Assembly (NCBI GenBank): GCA_930367205.1
Contig: OV884015.1
Span: 103,480,509-103,544,508, forward strand
DNA length: 64,000 nt
Reading direction: 5' to 3'
Source: Acanthosoma haemorrhoidale
Lineage: Eukaryota > Arthropoda > Insecta > Hemiptera > Acanthosomatidae
A model generated the notes under the pieces. That model was not told where the DNA came from, did not search any database, and worked only from the letters and a program-made list of their open reading frames with translations. Both the position numbers and the translations under genes were made by a program. Shown in pieces: positions 24,926 through 37,150 of this stretch; position 1 is the stretch's first letter, and each line of letters starts with the position of its first letter.

Positions 24926-26023
24926 ATTAAACTGAATATTGTTCTCTTCAACTGATAGCTAAGGAAATTAATAATAAATACCACTCTTTTATTAGACAAT
25001 GTATATGAAATAGATTGCAATCTCGATGAAAATTAAATCAATTACAACACACCATATAAAGGTTAAGAAGATTTCTCAATATCTGCCGACGAGGGCAGAA
25101 AAATCGATAAGAGATGAGTGGTATCTGCAACATATTCAGCGGGAAAACATGTTGTGATAAATTGATAACCCTCGAGAGGCGGTTACAAACGAAACGCACA
25201 AATTGTCATATTTAAAACTTGTAGGTTCGGCGTCGAATCAGAATCGCATGGATCGTCTGATGTAACAATTTGTTTTTATTACCGATTAGGTGTGTGTTCT
25301 GTAATGACCAGTCTCTCAGGGCCGACTTGTCTTTTTCGAAATAGTTTTTAAAAACACCTTTTAAATAATATTTCGATAAATTGAGTATTTAAATTTTAAT
25401 TGATTTAAATGACAGAAACTTTACAAATTCCGTGTCAACTTATCGTACAGAGGAGTAAACCTGTATATTAGTGTCTAACAGGAAGTAAGTTATTTTACAA
25501 TTCAAGTAAGATTTATTGCAGAAAATTGTACTGATCATAAGATTATTATTAATTTAGTGCAGTTTTTTACACATATTGGGGTCGCAATGGCGGGTTATCT
25601 ACTGATTAATAACCTCTTATTCTCAGTTAGATTGATAAATGTTTTTTTTGTTTTCATTCCTACATCCCACAGCCACAGACAAAACAACAGTCTATAACAC
25701 AATTGCATTTATCTCATGATAAAATAACATGCAACTTAATATTAAATATATACAGCTTAAACTCATGATTAATATTAAAGAAGTTTTAAAATAATTCATT
25801 TGAATAATTATTACGTTTATTTTTGTCAAACGTTTTCCTCGTGGCCAGTGCATAAACATTCACATGATTTCCATATTCTATGTGGGAGTAACCTTTATAA
25901 CATGTTTATGTCTGCAGATCCGAGTAACAAATGAACAATTAAGGCATTATGCACTATCAAAATTAATTGTAACTAGCGAACTCGTAGTTTCTTTTGAATG
26001 ATTTCGCTTTGTCGATAGTTAAA
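24926..26023. other. Intergenic, nothing recognised
   Basis: AT-rich DNA without supported features. Confidence 0.45.
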
Positions 26024-27104
26024 TAATCTTTGTAGAGGAGAATGTTTTAAAAGAAAATAAAGAAAAGCTTTATTATGAAGTACAAGCACAACACTGGTAT
26101 ATACAAATATCAAGAATTACGTTACTGAATTCTAGTTGGGTTGTGTGGGAACAAGTGGGGTCTGGGACTAAAGCTGAGACATATATGTGTAAGAAAAGGG
26201 TAGTTCTGGGAAGTAGGGATGGAGGTCTTGGAGAGATACGGTCGCTTACTTAAAAAAATAACAGGAACCATCAGTGACTTCCATGAAGTCACGAGACACT
26301 AGTAGGGGCTTGCTTCTACTCTTAGCATTATACATAACTGTTATATTTTCTGAGGTTCACGACAGCCCCCGGACCCGTACTCGAAAAGGTTAGCTCAGTT
26401 GGAAGAGCACCTGACCTGAGACCAACAGATACCGAGAACGATCTCCGACTGTATCAATATATTTTTTATTCGGTTAATAATTATAAAAGTAGAGATTGGG
26501 GGGACAAAGTAAGTAGGTATTTTCCTTTATGGCAGCAGCAGATGTTACGCTGGCTAGCGAGCGACAGCAGGCTTTCATTGCTCTCAGCTGGGCACGTTCC
26601 TTCCATTAACTACGATCTATTTTCGCCCCGACGTAAAGCATACAGGCAGTTCGCTATTAGCGGGTCTGCTAACGGTTCTGTCTATCACAGGGTATGACAC
26701 AACCCCTAGAAATGCTCCGATCTGTATCAAGTTTTAAAGGAATGAATTTATCGACAGTTATATAATGCTAAGAATATTCTAATTCTAATATTATATATAA
26801 TGCTAAGAGTAGATGCAAGCACCTTCTACTGTATACCTGCCTCGTGACCTCATGGAAGTCACTGATGGTTCCTGTTATTTTTAAGTAAGCAACCGCATCC
26901 CTTCAAGACCTTCATCCCAATTCCCAGAATTCCCATACCTTCAGCTTTAGGCCCAGACCCCACTTGTTCCCCGACACTCGTCCCTAGACATTCCACCCAG
27001 TATGTAGTAACGTAGCTCTTAATATTTGTACACACCAGTGTTTTGCATGTACTTCATAATAAAGCTTTTCTTTTAAAAGACTCTCCTCTACAAAGATTAT
27101 TAAA
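26024..27104. mobile_element. Foldback element with about 300-bp inverted arms
   Basis: The left arm (26,024-26,334) and the right arm (26,757-27,104) are inverted copies of one sequence. The outer ends are 'ataatctttgtagaggag' and its complement 'ctcctctacaaagattat'. The inner ends are 'cttagcattat' and 'ataatgctaag'. The spacer of about 420 bp holds a tRNA-like A box. Each arm, read outward, has 'aataaagctttt'. No transposase is visible. A single arm occurs at 31,934-32,280. Either it is a foldback transposon or it is two inverted insertions of one small repeat; the first is favoured by the matching outer ends. Confidence 0.65.
26385..26465 (+). repeat. tRNA-like sequence (SINE head or decayed tRNA) in foldback spacer
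   Basis: The stretch tagctcagttgg at 26,391-26,402 is a perfect A box, and gctc/gagc around it would form a D-stem. A degraded B box-like gaacgatctcc follows at 26,436-26,446, with a T-rich run at about 26,459-26,466. The anticodon stem does not pair, so it is not a functional tRNA. Confidence 0.4.
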
Positions 27105-27663
27105 TGGCAACCCAGTCTTTTTGTTTAAATATAACAATAGGAATAGTATAACTACTGTACTCGTTCAAGGAACAAGGACACGTTACTAAAACATATTTAT
27201 ATCACGTTAAATAACAACAAATTCGCATTGCGTTGGGAGCACCCCGACTCCTAAATACATTTTCAAATGAGTGCTACTCTCAAATATCTCATAGCATTCA
27301 ATTCATTCATTTTTTTTAATGATTTATTTGTAGTAATCAATAATCAATTGAAGGATATGAAAAAATATTTTTTCTCTGTCTTTTATGCTTTCGCCAGTCA
27401 CTGTTCCGAAACTAAATAAGATTTAACGTTCTGATTTTTTTTTACCCTGGTTGAGTACACGTTAAAGAAGATATCCATTACAAAAAAAAACGCTTTGAGA
27501 GCAGGCAATTAAAATATTGTAAACATACGTTGTGGTTTTTCTACAAGATGGCTGTATACAGATTTTTTTTTTATTTGTTGATTGAAATCGTTTAGCACAT
27601 CAAATAAAATGAATTATTTTTAATCAAAAAAATAAAGTATATCAAGTGGGTTTTTCTCAATGG
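27105..27663. other. Intergenic, nothing recognised
   Basis: AT-rich spacer between the foldback element and the tandem repeat. Nothing supported. Confidence 0.45.
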
Positions 27664-27903
27664 TTTTCTTAAGTAGTTAAGAAAGTAATGTGTAGCCCTG
27701 TATTTCTGGATTTTTCTTAAGTAGTTAAGAAAGTAATGTGTAGCCCTGTATTTCTGGAGTTTTCTTAAGTAGTTAAGAAAGTAATGTGTAGCCCTGTATT
27801 TCTGGAGTTTTCTTAAGTAGTTAAGAAAGTAATGTGTAGCCCTGTATTTCTGGAGTTTTCTTAAGTAGGTAAGAAAGTAATGTGCAGCCCTGTATTTCTG
27901 GAT
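27664..27903. repeat. 48-bp tandem repeat, 5 copies
   Basis: Five head-to-tail units start at 27,664, 27,712, 27,760, 27,808 and 27,856. They are nearly identical; the last differs at two or three positions. Each unit contains cttaagtagttaag, a short hairpin with cttaa/ttaag arms. Near-identity suggests recent amplification. Confidence 0.93.
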
Positions 27904-29530
27904 TTTTTTTATCTCGTTCTGCGTCCTTACGAGCTTCTCCTACTAGTTATAAATGTTCAAAATAAATCCATAATTGATGTTAACAAATTTTTAATTGTGA
28001 CTACATATCATCACATGAACTATTCCAGTATGCAGACATTACTCATGTTTCGTTTCGTTCTCTGAGTTACTTCCGGGAGGAGGGTTGCCTTCAACACGTT
28101 ACCACACATGCATGTTGCATAGTAGTCTCCCATGCATGTTGGATGAAGTAAAGGGGTAGAGTGATGAAGAAGATGCCAAGAGTTCAGACATTGATGAGGC
28201 TAGGGGCCCACCCACAGGTAGTTAGGCGCCCTTGCCTCTATGCATCATGTATGCGCTTTATGGTAACTAATCCCGTCTAACAGCCCACTGAGCGTCTGTG
28301 GCTCCGCAGTGGGAGAGGGGTGAGCTGAGCCCCTCATATCTCTTGGGTAATCTTGTACATTACCCTTCCTTCAGCTATATCAAAACAGCATGTAGACTAA
28401 CTCCCAGCTTTAATAGGTTAAACCTGTAAAATTTCAATTATATGTATATATGATATCGGTGCAATATGAATTCGTATGTGGATGGACCTGTGTTTGTTCG
28501 AGGAACAAAAATAAATGATTTACCGGGAAATTGTTGATCTTAGTTATTCTGTCTTCTTTTTGCGCTTTGAATAAATTAACGATTCTGAAAGAAAACATTT
28601 TAAGATGAGTGCAAAGTAGAGGCTGCTCTTTTGTCTCTCGCAATTTTCCCACAGTCATTGTACATTGGTATTTTCCTGTAAAGCATAACAAATGTCGATA
28701 CGTTCGAGGGCTGTTTATAATACAAACAATAAATACAACAAAGGGTTATATTAATGTATAATATATTATATTAATGTTCATTTTATCTTTTTGCTGGATT
28801 TTTTTTTCTCTTGCGTGAGAACCTGTTTTTAAAATACAAATGCTGAACTTTTGATCCCAAATTACGCATTTTTTCAAATGATATCTCATTACTATGGGTT
28901 TTATCATTCGTTATCGCGATCCAAATAGTCTAAAAAAAAAAGATACGTTATCTATGGCCCATTTGCACGCAACGTTTTTAAATGGCCGTATAAGAAAAAC
29001 TGCTGTAGTGGTCAAGGCAACCGTTGTTTGAATCACTATTGAGGCTTAATGCACCATCTTACCCGGAGAATGCCTCAGCTGTTGGCGTGCCTACCAAGCT
29101 AAAATTAACACATACATTTTTATTATTTTTTAATCTCACGAAAACTATGTTTTTCAAAGTAGCTTACACAAATGACTTCCTTATGGAGACCACAAAGTCT
29201 AGAATATTTAGCAGATCTTACATCACCTGTCGTTGTCGGAGAGGTGTGATAACTGCCAAGGATGTCTTCATCACGGTTAAATGGCCACTTGTTTACTTCG
29301 CTTCTCAATTAGTGTCGTCTTCAAGTTTTCACCATTTATTTCGTATGGTATTTTTGTCACGTTTGCCATTAAAAGTGGGCAAATTCCCTTCATTCAATTA
29401 TATATTATCAAACTACACTTGGATATGATTTTAACAAGTTATTTATATTTTTGAGTGGGTTTATTTGTTGAAGAAACATAGATGTTATATATAGTGATTT
29501 TGCTTTACTTTGTAATACTTTTTTTGGAAC
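27904..29530. other. Intergenic, no gene supported
   Basis: A frame of 134 codons at 29024-29428 (+) and smaller ones at 28434-28691 (-) lack recognisable features. A GC-richer patch at 28,150-28,350 is not repeated in the window. Confidence 0.4.
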
Positions 29531-30021
29531 TAACAATACAGCCAAATGTCTCCAGCATTTCCAGAATAGGATTATGCGAAAAGTGGTCCGACATACCTCT
29601 CGAGAAAGGTTAAAGAACGCTGACCTGCACCCGTTGCTTGGTGTGCCGTTGGTGGGCGAGTTCATCCGCCGGAGTTTTTTATCACATCAAGTTTTTTGAC
29701 TCGTTGCAGCACCTAACCAACCCAGTGTTTAACACTATGACCCTATCAACCATCCCGCATCGATGGCAACAGACTGTCGAAGAAAATAAGGTTAAGAATT
29801 AGTATGTAAGTTAGTTTTAAGTTTGATCAAAAAGGTGAGCCCCATCACATTTATTAGTCACTTCAGTCCAATCTCGTATAACGTGTATATACTTGTCTAT
29901 TCATTATATAATGTATGACGCTACAGGAAATACCAAAATAAATTGTAAATAGATTCACCTGAGGATGTATAATTGTATTTAATTATCTGTAAATTTAAAG
30001 GGGCTAGGAAGAAAAAAAAAA
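29531..30021 (+). mobile_element. Second LINE family, 3' end, sublineage A
   Basis: Plus-strand copy of the element at 18.3 kb. The coding tail (HFQNRIMRKVVRHTSRERLK, then FDSLQHLTNPVFNTM and HRWQQTVEENKVKN-stop) is followed by a 3' UTR and an A run at 30,012-30,021. Frameshifts near 29,670 break the ORF. The 5' truncation is near 29,531. Confidence 0.75.
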
Positions 30022-31933
30022 TGGGATTAACTACGAATACAAAGTGGATTTACAAGTGACATTGAAGAATAAACGTAAAGCAAATTAAAAAAAATTGGAT
30101 GTTACTAATAAGGAAATATAAGGAAAATATTTCGAAAACCAATCCCAAAACCATAAATCAAAAAAAGCAGACAAATTCTCTGAGAAAGACGAAAAAGGTT
30201 TTAGCCTGCATATATTGTGGGTATTTTTATGCTCAGTTAACGGAAAGATGGGTCTCGGCCGTGATCAGTCAAGATGTGCCCATTACTCGGGTTATGGTGA
30301 GGATAATGAAGTCCATAATGTGAATTTTGTAACAAGATGATGACTTGAAAGACTAACGAACAGACTTCTTAAAATCATAATTTGTTTTCTTTCTAGCTAT
30401 GTTTCAGTAGTGGTTAATTAAGAAAAAAACGTCTCTTTTATTAATTTAATGAAAACCGAAGTTATACACTGATACCCTAAGCATAGTTAAGATAGCTAAA
30501 TGTAATAAATTCTATTTCCTTAGATTCTAATTAACTAGCAAAATACTGAAAAATTCACGCTTAAAGGCGCCTCACATGTATGTCCACGAGTTATGAATAT
30601 TTCATCCTAAAGCCCAATTAAGTTCGAGTACAAAGTAAGTAAACAATCTATTTAAATTAGAAATAGAGTTATTACTGTCAAGGTACATATGCCTATTCTT
30701 TATCAATTAATCAAAACATTACAAAAGTACTCTGAAATTAATTTCGATAAGGATATTATAATTTTAATTAAAATTTTTTTTTATCAATATTTACTATCTG
30801 ATACTTTGTTATCTTTATCATTGTCAGGACAACGTAAATCGCTTACGAAATATCTTGCAAGGTCTACTAAGAGAATATCGTACGTAAGATATTTTAAATA
30901 ACATATAACAGCTATTTGGGGTGACTGCTTATTATATTATTAATAATACTGTGATGATTAATAGTGTGATGATTAATGTGTACTAATTGTGATGATACGA
31001 TGAGTGAGCAACAGCTTGATGGTTGTGAGCACGTAGCAACGTTTCCACTGTTTCCTCGATCTATATCTAGCCATTGTCTTATGTAGTAGTTAGCCACACT
31101 GAATCAGTAGACCCCCAGATCTTTAACGCGTAAATTTTTTTTTACTAAATTGACTAAACTATATTTTATATAAATATTATATAAAATCAAGCCCGACTTT
31201 TTTCAGTCGTTTTTCTTTTCATACTTTTCCTTTTTTTTTTTAAACTAATCAAGTTATTCTTAGGTGTTGAGTATTTCGTTAAAATTTCAAGTGGGCTGAA
31301 TTATAGTTCATCAGAAAAAAATCAAATGAACAAATGGCAATCAGGCAGAGACAAAAGCCACATTTACCACATCAGAAAGTACTTTAAAGAATGATCTGTT
31401 GTTGTTATGATACCAGGTATTGAGTTCTGGGAATACCATGCTGATTCTTAGTACCAGGAGCCGTTGGGTTTTCCTCCTCTTGCCTCTCTTCTGGAAATAT
31501 TGAGTAACCGCAAAACCTTCCAGGATCTGAGACCTTGAGCAGGCAAAAAGAGCAAATGCTACAGGACTTCAATTCAAAGGATATCTCAGCTTCTGTACTA
31601 AGTACCGGGTATATTTCCAATCGTAATGTTGTTGTCTATCGAAGGCGGAAGGGAGAGGTTCTACTGTCATAATGGATGACAAGTATTGTAAATTTGAAAA
31701 ATATGTCCTCTACATACCGGTGTAAATTTTATAGTCCTCATGTCACAGCAAATAAAATTTTGCTGTGATTTTTTATGTTTATACTTAGATTAATTAAATA
31801 TTTAAAAAAATAACATAAATCTCAACGACAAAGATTCTTTAGGGGAAAAAAATGAAGCATTTTTGATCGACAATGCAAAGTGGATCATTCACAATCGTTT
31901 GGTAAACACTTAAGACATTTAAAATATCTCTCA
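30022..31933. other. Intergenic, nothing recognised
   Basis: AT-rich. Several small frames without family features. No shared repeat. Confidence 0.45.
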
Positions 31934-32280
31934 GTTAAATAATCTTTGTAGAAGGCGGTCTTTTAAAAGAAAAGAAAGAAAAGCTTTATTATGAAGTACT
32001 ATCAAAACACTGGTTTATACAAATATTAAGAGTTATGTTACTACATACTGGGTGGGAAGTACATGATGAGTGTCAGGGAACAAATGGGGTCTGTGGCTAA
32101 AGCTGAGGGTAGTTCTGGGAATTGGGATGGAGGTCTAGGAGGGATGCGGTTGCTTACTTAAAATTAACAGGGAACCACCAGTGATTTCCTTGAAATCATG
32201 AGGCAGGTATTCACTAGAAGGGGCTTACTTCTACTTTTACCATTATATATATATTATAATATTATTAGCATTATATAACT
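31934..32280 (+). mobile_element. Single arm of the 26-27 kb foldback element
   Basis: Aligns with the left arm at 26,024-26,334 from 'ttaaataatctttgtag' to 'agcattatataac' and, inverted, with the right arm at 26,757-27,104. It lacks the 20-odd extra bases of the left arm (around 'catatatgtgtaag'), so it is nearer the right arm. No opposite arm follows within the next kilobase. Confidence 0.68.
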
Positions 32281-33713
32281 TCTCGATAATGTTTCTTCAA
32301 TTTTTACGTACAGATTTACTACATAGTGAGATGGTCTCTGTCCTTTTAACTTTAAAGTCACATCAGACTCGAACCCTTGAACGGTCAAGGGATACTCTGG
32401 ACATGTATCCGTCATTACTAGCCCTAAACACTCATTATCCATCACTTTTAGTCTCAGATGTATTTTTAGTTTCAATCTGTAACTGTACCAGACACAATCA
32501 AACTCATGTAATAGATTTGCTGATGTGAGGATTGTTAGGAACAGATCAGGGCCTGTGGTCATATCCAAAACATCGTATACACAGTTTATATTTTAGCTAG
32601 TCACATGTTTTTTTCTAATTGAATTTATAGTCATACTCCCTCGCGCATCGCTCTATGTTTTTTCTTCACTTTGAACTTTTCGTTTATACATAATATATTT
32701 CATAAAATGGCGAGGCAACTAACTGTTCTTTGGACCAACTATTGACATATGTATGTATATACTCATATCAGATATCCGAAAACTTTTACTAAGACGAATC
32801 TTGTCAGTTGTTTGCTAACGTGCGCACGTATGCATGTATCGCTCATGCGTCAGTGTAAGGACGGCCTTTGGATACATGGGAGCAGTTAGTGGGTCAGTGA
32901 CTGCTATAAATAATCGACCTTGGCCTTATCGATGTAGGACCTGACTCGCTCACTCCTCCCAGGTCTGCCAACCTTGCTGATTCTGCCGTGGGTATCGCCT
33001 TATTGTACTCATCGCGTCCATTGCTCTAGTGCGTGCCCAGAATGCGTTGTCTAGGGAGGACATGCCTAGAATAGGAAGACAAACGAAAGTTCTATAGCTG
33101 GATATGTTTACAGTTCCCTGGAAGTTGATATTTTATTGTTCTATCTATTACTAAGAAATAAAAAGACGAGGCTGTGAAAGGGGATGACCGCCTAACTGTG
33201 ACAAGTACCAGTGGAAGGATGTCACGGCCTCCGAGATCCTCCGAAGGCTGCATGAAGATATCACCCTAGATCTTTATCTCCTGCTTCGGATATTATCCAT
33301 GCTTAGAGCAATGTCGGTAGATATGAGAGGGTATGTTTTATGCAAGCTAGTTGGCAAGCCTGCTTATTTCCGGAGGGAGCCCCCCCCCACCATGTGTGGG
33401 CTATTCAATATGTAATTGGATCTTAACTCAACTCCTTGAGTCATGAATCCCTTTAAAGTTTATTCCGTTTCTATGGTGAGTTTTATTGATAGTACATATA
33501 TAAGTCTGCATCAGCTCCTTGAGTGATGATATAGTCAACATAGGGATACCTGACGCAGACATAAACAGCATCACGAAAGGTTGCCCCTAAGCCGATCTTC
33601 CACACAACCTCTTCTGCTTATATTACTATTTGTTTTAAAAATAGACTTACAGTGTTAAACGGTCGAATTCGTACATATTTAAAATACTGCATCTTCTCTC
33701 CTATTCCTACACT
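32281..33713. other. Intergenic, nothing recognised
   Basis: Mixed composition; the block 32,850-33,420 is somewhat GC-richer but shows no open frame of note and no repeat match. Confidence 0.4.
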
Positions 33714-34093
33714 ATTAACAATATTCGCACCACTCATCCCTGTAACCTCCTCGGAGACTAAAACGGCAGTGGCATCGTGATCTGCTATAAATACGTGACA
33801 GTGGGAGTCCAGGCAATGGTCAGTTTCTCCAATCGTGTCCTGAGTGTCAGTGGCTCTCGCGCTCTTGGTCAGCCTCCGCTGACTCTTATCCAGTGACGCG
33901 GCTGACGGAGGAGCGTGTGGGACTTCTTAAGACTACGCTTCCTCTTTCGCACGTGAGGGAGGTGACAACCACGTGGACTTGGGAGGGTCTCTGTGCTGTT
34001 TGTAAATACTGTATGAATGAGGGAGTGAATTAAAATTTCAATTTTATCACAATAAAGTTGTTTAAAAAGTAAAAAAAAAAATTAACAATATTC
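33714..34093 (+). mobile_element. Jockey-like LINE, short 5'-truncated copy with perfect 13-bp target duplication
   Basis: The insert at 33,727-34,080 starts in the last codons of the LINE ORF, contains the 3' UTR with a deletion near the end, and finishes 'aataaagttgtttaaaaagt' plus an A run. The sequence attaacaatattc occurs exactly at 33,714-33,726 and 34,081-34,093, a clean target-site duplication. The perfect duplication suggests a relatively recent insertion. Confidence 0.9.
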
Positions 34094-35939
34094 ATACATA
34101 AAATGTATGTATGTATGAATTAATATTTACTGAGATATCCGAGAAATAGTAATAATGGAGGCTATAATAAATCGCAAAGGCTACGGATGTTCTGGCCAGA
34201 ACACCTTAAGAGATCTCTAGGCCATTTCCGCTTCAACCTCCAAGGAGGATTGTCTGATTGAGAGGTACTAGATAATTATCGTTCTAAGGAGTTGAAGTAC
34301 TTAATTGCGTTGCTGTCTACCAAAGATTTAGTCCGTTAGTCCATGAAGTCACAGAGCTGTTATATATATCAGTATTTTTTTTACTGTAAACAGGATTTTT
34401 TCTTATTTTTGTTTTTAGCATTTAAAATTGTGCCGACCGACGACTTTTTCTGTTTATAATCTATAATCATTGCTTGAGTAAATGAGGTTGAAGTTTTTGT
34501 ATCGTTACTCTTCCGTTCTATGTATTTCGGGCAGCGGTCTTTTCGGACTATGGAATATTTATACACAATTTGAGTTGGAGGTTCTTAGGGTATCAAATTT
34601 GCCCTCTAGCACAAACTCACCTTTCAATAATGACGCTGGAAATCGATTGATTAGTACACAATTAATTTTTCATTAAAGCAAAATTAATTGCCAGTGATAT
34701 TCAAAATACCTTCCTAAAAGAATGGAATAAATTTAAAAAAATAGATTTGCGCAATGACAGATGGTTCTTTAAACAATTTATCGATTCTGTATGCAACAAA
34801 TATTGAGGGGAAAAATACCTTACTATTTAATATAATGAGAAAAAATTGTCTTTCGTTGGCTTAAATATATAGGAACTAGGAATTAAAATAATTTACTTAA
34901 CTAAAATAATTTTTTATTATTCACAAAACAAAAAAAAGGTAGTTGTTTTGACAATTAATGTGGAATCACGTTACTTCATTTATATTTGATTGATTATTAT
35001 CGGCCAAGACAAGGTATTTGAAGTGTGCTATTATACGTGTTTGTAGTTTTCGAATAGATCCAGGTACAATGTCCACGCTAGAGTAGCACGGCATGTGACC
35101 ACGTGGCACTGCCTGGCTGTCACGCGATTGCCACGTATTAGGTTTCACGTCACCGGAGACAGAACGCTCATAAAGTCTATTTATTCAGAGATCAAATTCT
35201 TCCTTACACAATGACGTAATAGAGCGCATAGCCGACAAGGCTAGAATATTCCGCTCTGGGGAATTTTATCGTTTGTCTCCGATTATTTTTATCGCGTCTC
35301 AGTTGTTGCTTGTAGTAGTCAGGAATTATCATATTGCGGGTAGGGATCGCTTGTAGGTCCTTGTCATAATAAGAATACAGGCTTAGGATGAACCTGTAGG
35401 GACTGGAGGTATCAAGTATTGTTTAAATCTAGTCAACCTCTTTGTACTAGAACCTCTTTGTACTAGGACCTCTTTGTAATTGAACTTTGTAGCAGAGTAG
35501 AGAGATTGTGATAAGACTGTAATAAACCATAATAACCTTAATAAGTGTTTTGTTAATTACCCACAAACCCATATAAAAAATAAGTCGCTCATACTATCGC
35601 CTAGAACGGTCACCTGAGAAGGACTCCAGTTGCCATCACTGTTCTTAGCCGGCATCCGCTTCAGTCTGTGCCAAGATCTACATGATCTGAGATCTAGCAG
35701 AAGGCGATAGATAGCAAGTGGGTCACAGCTGTGTCCTTGTTAAGGACCCCGATGTCTAATGCGCACAGGCTAAATCAGTTAGCTAGGACCATTTAATAGT
35801 TCCTCAGGGTATTGTCTGTCGTAGTACACTTAAGTTAGTAAACTTAAAGTATATTTAGATATTTTATAGACATAATGACGTTATTTTCAGAAGACTAAAT
35901 CGTAGTCTTTTCTAAAGGATTTACAAGTGTGTGACTCTT
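34094..35939. other. Intergenic; small cluster of CACGT motifs
   Basis: No gene supported. At 35,085-35,155 a short GC-richer stretch has several CACGT/CACG words including one CACGTG E-box near 35,100. A 17-base imperfect triplet ('cctctttgtactaga') is at about 35,441-35,480. Confidence 0.4.
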
Positions 35940-36030
35940 TAGCTCAATAGGAATAGCTCAGCCGTCGGGTCCGAGCCAGGCATTGACGCTATATTCTTAT
36001 TCTACAGGTTTGATCCTAATTGTCAGAATA
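35935..36030 (+). repeat. Possible tRNA-derived SINE head (A and B boxes)
   Basis: The stretch tagctcaatagg at 35,940-35,951 fits the pol III A box, and ggtttgatcc at 36,007-36,016 is close to the B box, at a spacing usual for tRNA genes and SINEs. The sequence between does not fold into a convincing anticodon arm. No other copy was found in the window. Confidence 0.38.
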
Positions 36031-36370
36031 TTTCAAGGGCTGAAATACTTTTTCTCTTCCCACATAAAATTATAAACGTTTATATTCGAGCACTTTCAAG
36101 ACACAAGCGACAAGAGATATGTATCTGTTATTATTTGTAGATGATTTTCTTATGGTAGATTTATGGTATAGTTTATAGTGAGATGGCTATAATGCGCATA
36201 TCTCTTTTCCCTAACAATGGCTATATTAATGAAAGACCAACCAATCACGATGTTTTAAGATTGAATGAAGATACATTTATAGGATTCAGTTATTAGATTG
36301 AAGCACTTGCTTATTCACAGGTAGGTTATAACGCCAGTGATAAATTTGACACCAATATTGATGAAATGTT

Positions 36371-36535
36371 TGAGGGGGGGGGGTAGAGAACTACGGAGGG
36401 TTGAAAGGGTGCGATTAGCGGGTGACAGGATATCGATCCATCGAGATATCCATAGCCGCCCTCCTCGATTACCGTAATCGATTGTGCTGGCCTCTCACCC
36501 TTCGCCCCATTCATTACAACCCCCCCCCTTTCTGA
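36371..36535. repeat. Imperfect hairpin bounded by G and C tracts
   Basis: A run of ten G at 36,374-36,383 faces a run of nine C at 36,520-36,528, and inner segments (gaaagggtgcgat versus the complement of ctcacccttcg) also pair imperfectly around a centre with two gatatc words. It looks like a small foldback or miniature inverted-repeat element. Confidence 0.4.
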
Positions 36536-36859
36536 TAGGTAGGCCGGAGTGGAGTACAGTTTCAATTTAATCCAGCCCGCTTGACATAGTCTGCCGCTTC
36601 AGCTATGCAAATATGGGACATTGAGAGGCATATCCGATACAGACCATTCAGAAAACGGGTGCTCAACCGTTCAGACGTTAATTACATATATTCATGTCCG
36701 GAAAAAGAGATTGGAGCTGATATGGTGGAGTGGTTGGCGTACCTTCGTCATATGAAGATTTAAAACCATAGAGGAGCAGTGAATTCTATTTATTGTAAAT
36801 ACAAGTCAAGGTTTATTAATCCCCTCCCTTCAAGTTATTATAAATTATGGAAATCAGTA

Positions 36860-37150
36860 TAGACTACATGAGTGAATCTATTTACAATAGGTTTACTATT
36901 ACATGTCCTGTTGCTTGGCTACATTGTATACAATTTTTAATAATTTTACATTGCGATTTGTGATTTTTACAAAAGTATAATGCACATTATACATTCATTT
37001 TGTAAACATGTTTAAAAGTTTACTCACCTTATGAATAATTGACTTAAAACTAACTTACATCTAACAAACAAAATCTTAACTTAATTTTCCCCGACAGTCT
37101 GTTGCCATCGATGCGGGAATGGGGTGGGGTCATAGTTCATTAAATCTCTA
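36860..37150 (-). mobile_element. Second LINE family, 3' end, sublineage B
   Basis: Closely matches 2,370-2,665 in the same orientation. The part shared with the other sublineage is the coding end around 37,090-37,140 ('ccccgacagtctgttgcc'). No intact frame. Confidence 0.65.

Noticed and set aside
26385..26465. tRNA gene
   Set aside because: A box and D-stem are good, but the anticodon stem does not pair and the B box is degraded.
27664..27903. Tandem array considered as CRISPR
   Set aside because: Units are contiguous without unique spacers and the genome is eukaryotic.
29024..29428. 134-codon + strand frame
   Set aside because: No recognisable family and no splice support.
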